Below are positions 57,114-64,000 of a stretch of DNA of 64,000 nucleotides, piece after piece. The position numbers and the translations under genes are program-made. The notes beneath the pieces are model-generated. The model was not told where the DNA came from, made no database searches, and saw only the letters and a list, made by a program, of their open reading frames with translations. Position 1 is the stretch's first letter, and each line of letters starts with the position of its first letter. This stretch comes from Melitaea cinxia (taxonomy: Eukaryota; Arthropoda; Insecta; Lepidoptera; Nymphalidae): NCBI RefSeq assembly GCF_905220565.1, contig NC_059414.1:10290001-10354000 (forward strand), in the 5' to 3' direction.

Positions 57114-58634
57114 TCAATTACATAAAATTTCGATGTTTTTAATAAATTGTTCCAAAGGATCGCCGATATACAACTCTGTATTTTTCTTTCCTCTGCTAAC
57201 ATAATATGGATCAATTTGCAAGTGTTGAGCCAATTTTTTCAATATTGTCCGTCTTTCTCTGTCATTATCCTTTGTCACTCTTTTTTCCCTACTTCCATCA
57301 TGCTTCGTCAATACTAGATCAACAGTTGAACAAACCAGATCCTTTGTTTTGAGTAAAGCATCTCGTGACAATGATGAATTTCCGATTTTCATGTAATATT
57401 GATCTTTTTTGCCTCTAGCTATGTAATAAGGATCATTTCGCACTGATTTTACTATTTCTTCTAGTGCTCCACGTCTACCGCGAGTAGCTTCAGCTAATTC
57501 AAAGTCACCATACTTTTTGCCTCTTGAAATAAAATAGGGATCCTCTTCGGCCGACGAACGACTACTTCGTTCTACTAGAATATAACTTGGTTCTTCAGCA
57601 TAGATTCTGTTGTCATGCAGTGTATTCGGTTCATGACGATTTGGGCGCACTTCGCTGTTTGTTGATTCTTTTATAAAGCTAGGCAAGTTTTGAAAACGAT
57701 TTCTAGCGATTCCACTGAACAAGTGTTTCAGCTTACTTTCTCTCCCTCTACTCATCCAGAACGGTGTCTGTAACTCGTTACGCTTATATTTTGATATATC
57801 GTTCATATTATCTTGCACGTTCTTAAAAGCTTCAATAATAGAATCTGCTAATTTTTCTTTCGATATAGCTCGATTTCCTGAAAACGGTTCAAAACCCCCA
57901 TTATCAATATGTCGATTTTGAATTTTCTTCTTTCCGCGGCTGCCCCAAAAGGGTTCAAACGTTTCTCTTCTTCCTCTATTACCCCAGAATGGTTCGGATT
58001 CCTCCCTTCTACCTCGGTTACCCCAGAATGGTTCATCATCGTCACGTCTTCCACGGTTACCCCAGAAAGGAGAATCTTCCTCTCTTCGGCCTCTTGTACC
58101 CCAAAAAGGTTCATCGTCTTCTATTTGACCTCGGTTAGTCGGAAATAGGTCCACGTCATTTTCTTCAGATTCATCAGAATCTCGTCTCCCACGATTACCC
58201 CAAAATGGTGAATCCACATCATCTCTTCTCGTGTTTTCATCGAGGTTTAAAAGTAATTTTTGATTTTTTCCGGGATGTTTATGGTAGTGTGTATTAGATG
58301 ATGGTAGCTGGACATCTGGAACTGTTTCATCTGAAGCACTTTCTCGTCTGCCTCTGTTACCCCAAAATGGTATATTATTTTCTACAATTGGTTTTAATTT
58401 AATCGTTCTGCCTCGCTCTTCTAAATGATGTAAATTTAACTCTTTTTCGGGTATAAATAGATTTTCGATCTCTTCATTTACTGTTCTCTTTTGACGTGTT
58501 TTATTTTCTTTTCTATGGCTTTCATGCTTTTTATTATCGAGTTTTACCGATTTACTTTTATTTCCATTCTGACCAAAAACAAAATCGTTAGATATGAATA
58601 AAAGTAATAATAATAGAAATAATTTTTTCCTCAT
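57114..58634 (-). CDS. NTL: Natalisin neuropeptide precursor (506 aa)
   Basis: Natalisins are tachykinin-like arthropod peptides with an F/YxxxR-amide ending that act on a tachykinin-type GPCR and influence mating behaviour and fecundity (family knowledge). The ORF starts MRKKLFLLLLLLFISNDFVF, a strong signal peptide likely cut after FG (residue 21). It contains seven FWG[N/T/S]R-Gly copies with dibasic sites at about residues 88-97, 142-151, 175-184, 188-197, 201-210, 214-223 and 227-236. Then come PFWMSRGR (290-298) and three PY-type copies: DPYFISRGKK (365), DPYYIARGKK (401) and DPYYVSRGKK (475). Gly before basic residues predicts C-terminal amidation. Two units have decayed: LFPTNRGQ (163-170, no basic site after Gly) and EPFSGNRAI (249-256, no amidation Gly). 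YGDFELAEATRGRR (375-388) would yield an unusual ATR-amide. The coding region has no intron; a small plus-strand ORF across the repeats is a shadow. Confidence 0.93.
   Translation of the reverse strand: MRKKLFLLLLLLFISNDFVFGQNGNKSKSVKLDNKKHESHRKENKTRQKRTVNEEIENLFIPEKELNLHHLEERGRTIKLKPIVENNIPFWGNRGRRESASDETVPDVQLPSSNTHYHKHPGKNQKLLLNLDENTRRDDVDSPFWGNRGRRDSDESEENDVDLFPTNRGQIEDDEPFWGTRGRREEDSPFWGNRGRRDDDEPFWGNRGRREESEPFWGNRGRRETFEPFWGSRGKKKIQNRHIDNGGFEPFSGNRAISKEKLADSIIEAFKNVQDNMNDISKYKRNELQTPFWMSRGRESKLKHLFSGIARNRFQNLPSFIKESTNSEVRPNRHEPNTLHDNRIYAEEPSYILVERSSRSSAEEDPYFISRGKKYGDFELAEATRGRRGALEEIVKSVRNDPYYIARGKKDQYYMKIGNSSLSRDALLKTKDLVCSTVDLVLTKHDGSREKRVTKDNDRERRTILKKLAQHLQIDPYYVSRGKKNTELYIGDPLEQFIKNIEILCN
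57927..58373 (-). repeat. NTL: Coding repeat: PFWGNRG paracopies
   Basis: Seven intact PFWG[N/T/S]RG[R/K][R/K] units and one decayed LFPTNRGQ unit lie within residues 88-236. The four central units (175-223) are spaced exactly 13 residues apart, consistent with recent tandem duplication. Confidence 0.85.
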
Positions 58635-58642
58635 ATTAATGT

Positions 58643-58825
58643 CTGAAACGAAAGAAAAAGTCTTTTATTTATATTATTTAATTATAATTACATTTACGTA
58701 GAACAATGTTTTATTATTCAATTACATTTCGTTACTAATTGTAAAATGTTTCAATAAACAGAAAACAAAATCTAAATGTAGAAAATTTTTAGTAATATTT
58801 TATATAAATGCTTTAGAATACTCAC
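58643..58825 (-). other. NTL: Intron in the natalisin 5' UTR
   Basis: The minus-strand donor ATATAT|GTGAGTATTC at 58,825 and acceptor CTTTCGTTTCAG|ACATTAATATG at 58,643 define a 183-bp intron eight bases upstream of the ATG. Confidence 0.7.
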
Positions 58826-58924
58826 ATATATTTCCGTCACTAGTTGTAGAGTACCATATTAATATCGTGGTATTCAAGATTCTCGGTCAAGTGATGGTTA
58901 CTTCTCAGTTGCTGGTGTGTTTGT
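58826..58924 (-). other. NTL: Natalisin 5' UTR exon 1 (predicted)
   Basis: About 99 bases from the predicted start (CTTTCACAAAC, initiator-like TCA) to the GTGAGT donor. The spacing from the TATA box (31 bases) is ideal. Confidence 0.6.
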
Positions 58925-58948
58925 GAAAGCTGTAGAAACAGTTGCAGC

Positions 58949-58955
58949 TTTTATA
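58949..58955 (-). promoter_or_regulatory. NTL: TATA box of natalisin
   Basis: The minus-strand sequence CCTTTATAAAAGCTGC gives a canonical TATAAAA 31 bases before the predicted transcription start at about 58,924. Confidence 0.65.
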
Positions 58956-58959
58956 AAGG

Positions 58960-60160
58960 CATAGAACGTAGGCGGATCTCCCTAGGGGTGGTGCCGTAAT
59001 AAGTTTTTATTTTTTATTTTATTTGTTCACTATTACTGTTGGGACATGTGACCGTTATCAAATTAAAACAATGCGTACTAGCTATTGTTCTTGACTTACG
59101 GTAAGGGTAAGTGCTCCTTCATATTTTAATTTATATAATTAAAAAAAACCTTTCTTAGTAAAAAAATGTCTTTTTTACTATTTTATCTGCCTGAAATAGG
59201 AAGCTTTTGTTTAGATTTATCTAAAATTAAATAAAATAACTATCTTCTATTGTTTAAACGCTAATCTTAGAATCTGCTGTTCAAATTTAAAAAAAAAAAA
59301 TGCGTAAAATAGTCCATCTACCGAAAATGTCTACATATACTTTATATAACATCACGCTACGACCAACAAGAGCTGAGCATAAATAAAAAATGTTACGAAA
59401 ATTTTAAAATTACTTTTTTGAGAGCTTTCCTTACCTTTTCCAAAAACTGTGTATGACGGGATTAATTGCAATTAAAAGTCGTAAAAAAAGTCCGCGATGG
59501 TATATGCCTATCTCTTAAGATTAACTCATTAAAACTCCTTTTTATGGTAATCCAGTTCGTTCAAAAATAATGCACTATTTGTGAACGTGGTTTTATAGAC
59601 ATGATATACATCTTAATCCAAATAAATACGTAATTAATCACAAGTATTTATTTCTGAACAAAATTGTCCATAACATCATTTGATTTCAATAAATAACTTA
59701 CAAGATATCATAGTTTTAAAATAATTCTAAATAGTATATATATGATTCCTTACGAATAAAAAATACTTTGGCAAAAAGATAATTTTATGAATAAACTTTG
59801 TCCTTAGTAGCGTTTAATTTGGACGCATATTTAGATGATAAAATAAAATCAAGATAAAATAGAGTCAAGCCGCAGGCCTGATAATTATCGCGGAAGTGTA
59901 ACTACGTCCCCGTGATTTCGCCCAGGCGTGTCGAAGGAACACCCCAGATGTTTTAGTCCGAGCGAATCGGACATACCCTCCAGCTCCTCTGGGCTGGAGG
60001 CATCCGTTAGAGATTTTCTCTGGTGAAAAAAAGGTTGGCGTAAGTCGCCAGAGTTGCACCATAATGGTTTAAAAATATTTTGGTACGTTTTTTCTCAAAT
60101 TTAAGTGGGGGAAACTGCTCGGCACAGTTAGTCTTTGATACGTTTTTGGGGATGTGAGGA
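58960..60160. other. AT-rich upstream flank of natalisin
   Basis: No further exon is evident. A non-AT-rich stretch at about 59,868-60,060 (containing GGCTGGAGGCATCC and CGCCAGAGTTGCACC) gives a 65-codon minus-strand ORF but no recognisable domain; it is probably an old repeat linked to the family I region that follows. Confidence 0.45.
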
Positions 60161-60162
60161 TT

Positions 60163-60240
60163 ACGTCGGAACAGGGTGAGGATCACGTCGGAACAGGGTG
60201 AGGGTCACGTCGGAACAGGGTGAGGGTCACGTCGGGGTCA
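60163..60240 (+). repeat. 22-bp minisatellite
   Basis: ACGTCGGAACAGGGTGAGG-type units start at 60,163, 60,185 and 60,207, with a partial fourth (ACGTCGGGGTCACC) at 60,229. The period is exactly 22. Confidence 0.9.
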
Positions 60241-60245
60241 CCAGT

Positions 60246-60475
60246 TTGGGGATGCGAAGAATAGGTTGTGAAGTTCTCGTCCGCCATCGCAAGAGGAGGA
60301 TCCTCCAACCAGACGGGAGTCGTGGATGGCGGGCTAACGCCCCACGGTTGTTGTCGGGTTGTTGTATATATACTCAATCACATTGAAAACTCTGATAGCG
60401 CGATGTAGCATACATCAGTTTTTCTCTAATTACGTAGTTAGTATGTTGCGCGATAGATGTCGCCACAAGTTGAAT
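60246..60475 (+). repeat. Family I LTR-like repeat, second copy
   Basis: Matches 47,840-48,045 in order: CCATCGCAAGAGGAGGATCC, GGCGGGCTAACGCCCC, TGTATATATACTCAATCACA, GATAGCGCGATGTAGCATAC, GATAGATGTCGCCACA. The conserved TATA-like box is consistent with an LTR or other promoter-bearing repeat end. Confidence 0.6.
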
Positions 60476-61640
60476 TACAAAAGATATATATAGTATTAAA
60501 TCACAATGGATCCTATGCCAGAAAGTACAGTTATCATCGTCACTCGCTGATAATAATAATTTACTATTGCAATAGAGGTTAGTGTATGTCTACGAGAATA
60601 CTCACACAATTTCGCAACTAAAACACAGCATTTCTCTATAGTTTATTTAGACTTTTGTTCACTTATAGTAACTTAAGACATTTGAACCACAAAACTACAA
60701 GTACGGCGGCAAGTAATTAAAATATTTTAAAGATTATAAATGTTTCATTATTAAGTAGCATTCATCACTCCATAACATTATAAATGAAAAAAATTGGATA
60801 GAACGTTGGTACTTAACCAAACTAGAATATTATTTAGATACCTGGAAATCTAGAATTAGAAGTAGGCTACTACTGAAATACCAAAAGAACACGATGATAA
60901 AAAAAAATGAAAAGGCAATGAGAGAGTTTTTATTAATATTAAAATTAATAAAAACATTAGAATCACAACCCTCGAATAGTTTGAGGGATTCGTCAATAAC
61001 CTATTCGATATCTTTCAATGAATATGTTATGTTTTATTTGAAGTACAAAAATATTCAAATTTGATTATTATATTCATGTCCAAAGCAAATAAAATTGTCT
61101 ATTTTTTTTTGGTGGTAATATTTAAATTTTTAGCTGATTTGTAATTATATTGAGTCACTGTAAAAAAAATTATAGCCTAAATTCTTCAATAAACAGGCTG
61201 TTTTATGAGAAAAATAAATATTACAGAAAATATTATAAACCTTTAATAAAACCTTTAATTTAATATAGTAAAAATTTGTAATTTGTTTACATTATATTTT
61301 TAGTTTGACATGAGTATAATATAATACGTACATTTACAAATAAAGCTATTTTACTTTCATTAAAACCTTCTTACTAAATGCAAAAAAAAACAACATTCGT
61401 CTTAACAATGTTACTTGACTGACGCGAGATGTGTGTCCAGTTTCCTTGATTAGAAAAGAAGTGAAACTAAGCGGGGAAATTGGGGTTAAATGGCAATATG
61501 ACATTAAGATTTTTTTTTATTTTGTATCAAACTGGAGTAAATACATACTTCTTTATTGTTTTTCAATTTTTACGCGAATTTCACTCATTATAATGAAACA
61601 CATTTTTCGGATTATATCGCGGCTTATTAAGTTTTTTAAA
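60476..61640. other. AT-rich intergenic sequence
   Basis: No gene or recognised repeat. Confidence 0.5.
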
Positions 61641-61722
61641 AGCCCAACGTTTTGGATACTTTACAGCAACCATGGTCACGGGGGACTGTCCTCCACGATA
61701 CAATCCGATAAAATTGTTTAAT
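61641..61722 (+). repeat. Family K repeat, second copy
   Basis: GCCCAACGTTTTGGATACTT, TACAGCAACCATGGTCACGG and GATAAAATTGTTTAATTAT follow the same order as 37,470-37,540. Confidence 0.6.
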
Positions 61723-61740
61723 TATTACATCCTTCTTTAA

Positions 61741-62053
61741 TATGTACGATTTTATTTTTGTGTTACCCACACATTAGGAATTCTAAACATTTTCATTCAA
61801 ACATTCCTGTCAAAGATTTTCATTGTAATATGAAACTTTGAATAGTTACGGGTCTCTGTAAAGAACTCACTATAGACGGCGCCACGGTTCGCTTAAACCG
61901 AAAATAAAAATCATCATATCAAAAATTTCGCTCTAGCGGGTACATCGTTCCATAGCTTAATTGGCAAGAGCGCCGACACGGTCAGTCGGAGACGCGGGTT
62001 CGAACCCCGCTGGAGCGGTCAATTTTTGATATGATATTCAAAAATGTTTTAGA
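61741..62053 (+). mobile_element. Family E tRNA-hairpin retroposon, copy E3 (longest)
   Basis: 313 bp flanked by a perfect 12-bp duplication ATCCTTCTTTAA (61,729-61,740 and 62,054-62,065). It starts TATGTACGATTTTATTTTTG, has a unique middle (GGGTCTCTGTAAAGAACTCA, GACGGCGCCACGGTTCGC), then CATCATATCAAAAATTTCGC and the tRNA-like part, and ends GATATTCAAAAATGTTTTAG. There is no poly-A tail. Confidence 0.87.
61946..62018 (+). pseudogene. tRNA-like sequence inside family E copy E3
   Basis: Best cloverleaf of the three: acceptor CGTTCCA/TGGAGCG (7 pairs, one G-T), D-arm GCTT-AATTGGCAA-GAGC, anticodon arm CCGAC-ACGGTCA-GTCGG, T-arm GCGGG-TTCGAAC-CCCGC, discriminator G. All stems pair, but loop position 33 is C, so a functional tRNA is doubtful; the centre triplet GGU would be Thr. 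Confidence 0.65.
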
Positions 62054-62065
62054 ATCCTTCTTTAA

Positions 62066-62480
62066 ATCATTAACTTGAAAATAAAAATCTCACGTCTACC
62101 TGTAACTATTTACTTTAAACCTTAGAATTGTGTGTGAAGAAATATCAAGCATGTAGGTAAATATAAGACGATCGAGGATTAAAATTATTATTATTATTGA
62201 AAGTCTATATTTGAGGCATAATTATTTCCATTTTCTAGATATTTACATTTGAACCTGATGATGACAGAGTCAAATGACTCAAGTATATTTATTAATATGG
62301 TTCCTCTTGACAGTGTGGATGCAGAAAAAAATAATAAATAAAATATCTAGATACATAAAATAGTTTAAACCCCTAATATAACAAATTTCCTTACTGTTTG
62401 TGAGTTATCAAATTCAGTGGTATATCGTCATCACGAATCATATCTTTTATGTGTATTAAAAAAATAAATAAATAAAATAA
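62066..62480. other. AT-rich intergenic sequence
   Basis: Nothing recognised. Confidence 0.5.
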
Positions 62481-62760
62481 CCGACTTTAAAAAGAGGAGG
62501 AGGTTTTCAGTTTGAATATATTTTTTATATATTTTTCCTCAGAACTTTTTATTGGATAGGCCGATTTAGATTATTCTTTTTTTTTAGTCGAAAGCTAATG
62601 CTTGTCTTGTAGTCTCATTTAAACAAGACCTGATGACTATTTTTTGAGTAATCTTTTATAACGCGTATTTACTTTTCTATTTTTTCGTCGGTAACGTTGC
62701 ATTAGTTGTATATGTAATTAAGTCAGTTTTATTTTTCGTTTGCGAGCAAAACCCAATTAT
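62481..62760 (+). mobile_element. Family C element, copy C8 (internally deleted, diverged)
   Basis: ACCGACTTTAAAAAGAGGAG start, GCCGATTTAGATTATTC, GTCTTGTAGTCTCATTTAAA, TTTTCGTTTGCGAGCAAAAC end, followed by CCAATTAT. Confidence 0.7.
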
Positions 62761-63807
62761 AGTAGTAATTATAATAGTCATTTACTTTTATGAAATGGAA
62801 TTCTCACATCAAAAGAACAATTAGCTTAACATTTAAAAATAGAGATGACGCGTTGCGCTGATGGTCACAAGTTCAATCCTTGCTATACCATACAGTTGTT
62901 TGTCGCGGTATTTACTTTTAAATTGCGTGAGTTTCCAGACGACCGAAATAGTAAGACTGAAGAAGTAATTCTTACTGGGTCATTGAGTGTGAGGTATTTA
63001 TTATTATCGAAATATTCGACACATATTTATGTCATATCTTTATATCATTTGCAAAAAAACTCATAAATAAATAATGTTTGTGTTTTAAATATGTGTGAAT
63101 TATCTTGTTAGATATACCTTGAAAGTGATAAAAATAAGGTCAAATATATAAGATTGTAATGATACAATAATATCTTAACAACTAATTTTTACATCACGAA
63201 TATACGATACGTACATTTATTAGGCATTTGGACAAATCTATAACAAAATCATATACAATATAAATAAATATATATTTAAAACGAAGACGATCCCTTCTTC
63301 CCTAATGTCCTCGCTATTCCTTGGAGATTTTTAGTAATAATAAGATTGCCTGTGTAGTTGTGTGCCCATTACTTGCTTCGGTAAACACATCTAAAAAGTA
63401 TAAAAAGGGAAGTTGGTATTAAAAAGCACCATTTGTTCTTTAGCCTCTGAGAAGGATCTTACTCTCTGATAAAGCCTCAAAAATATTAGCCTTACCAAAT
63501 ATACAGATAGGGTTAAATAGATTTAATTCAATGTTTTTAAAATTTCTGACTTAAAGTGTGCGATATCATTAAATAAGGCGCTATATGTATTCGTAGCACT
63601 TCTACAAACGTAGCCTCACTTTCGTAGCAATTGCATTGTTAAGTTTATACAACATTTATGAAAGATAGTGTACAAAATTATAGCTTTGTTTTTCAGTATA
63701 AAATTTCACTTACGTGCAATTTTAACTTTAAGTTAAAATTAAATTAATATTGTTTGATTTTTATAACACATAGGAAGAGAAATAGATAATGGTAAGTCCT
63801 GAATGTG
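62761..63807. other. AT-rich intergenic sequence
   Basis: Apart from a diverged tRNA-SINE head at about 62,845-62,905 (GACGCGTTGCGCTGATGG, CAAGTTCAATCCTTGC) nothing is recognised. Confidence 0.45.
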
Positions 63808-64000
63808 CTGTGTGGCTACGGCACTAAAGAATTTAGCCACCCCCTCTCTTCCCGTGGGTGTCGTAAGAGGCGACTAAGGGATAACAAGGTTCCACAACCA
63901 CCTTGGAACTTAAGAAGCCGACCGATGGCGGGATAACCATCCAACTGCTGGCTTTGAAATACACAGGCCGAAGACGAGCAGCAGCATCTTCGGTGCGACA
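63808..64000 (+). mobile_element. Family A LINE 3' region, copy A9 (runs off the window)
   Basis: GTGTGGCTACGGCACTAAAG, CTCTTCCCGTGGGTGTCGTA, GATGGCGGGATAACCATCCA and CATCTTCGGTGCGACA. The rest lies beyond the end of the sequence. Confidence 0.85.

Noticed and set aside
57848..58148. Alternative-frame ORFs across the natalisin repeats (both strands)
   Set aside because: Shadows generated by the repetitive coding sequence of the natalisin ORF.
1..64000. CRISPR arrays, bacterial operons, rRNA, integrated virus genes
   Set aside because: None seen; tandem arrays present are minisatellites with degenerate units and no spacers.

Overview
This is an AT-rich arthropod nuclear sequence, almost certainly from a lepidopteran (butterfly or moth). 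The evidence is the dense load of lepidopteran-style interspersed repeats (tRNA-derived SINEs, LINE 3' ends with ATG-type tails, palindromic MITEs), GT-AG introns, and a natalisin neuropeptide precursor with many PFWGNR-Gly copies. There are no bacterial operons, CRISPR arrays, rRNA genes or viral genes.

Layout. Bases 1-20,350 hold no supportable protein gene. They are repeats in AT-rich DNA, plus one CpG-rich, TATA-containing block near 11.3-11.5 kb that could be a promoter or 5' exon. Bases 20,383-55,128 (+) hold an 18-exon RhoGEF gene that I could reconstruct with consistent reading phase across all 17 introns: 3,051 coding bases, 1,016 residues, DH domain, then PH domain, Ser/Asp linker and C-terminal beta-propeller. 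It is the orthologue of ARHGEF17 (p164-RhoGEF/TEM4). Its first intron is about 15 kb, and its introns are packed with transposable elements, several of them within 25-80 bp of splice sites. Bases 57,114-58,634 (-) hold a 506-residue natalisin precursor in one uninterrupted ORF, with a recognisable 5' UTR intron and TATA promoter. The two genes converge tail to tail with about 2 kb between their stop codons. From 58.96 kb to the end there are only repeats and AT-rich sequence.

Functionally the two genes look unrelated. One is a housekeeping or developmental Rho-GTPase activator, the other a tachykinin-like neuropeptide precursor. The most unusual content is in the repeats. A small retroposon family (called family E here) has three copies in the window. 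Each carries a complete tRNA-like cloverleaf enclosed by inverted arms and is flanked by 12-13 bp target-site duplications; one copy is a fold-back with the tRNA part inverted. Other dated layers include a SINE inside a SINE, a LINE fragment inside an inverted-repeat element, and a TAA-flanked palindromic MITE inside another repeat.

Repeat family letters (A-M) are local labels. A = LINE 3' region with ATG tail; B = about 345-bp tRNA-SINE; C = element bounded by AACCGACTTC and its inverse; E = tRNA-hairpin retroposon; F = TGAAGTAAAA MITE; H = element ending in poly-A after a CACTTACCATCAGGTG block; I = LTR-like; J = second tRNA-SINE; K, L, M = other interspersed repeats. Strand given for repeats follows these orientations. 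Repeat boundaries are approximate unless a target-site duplication is stated.
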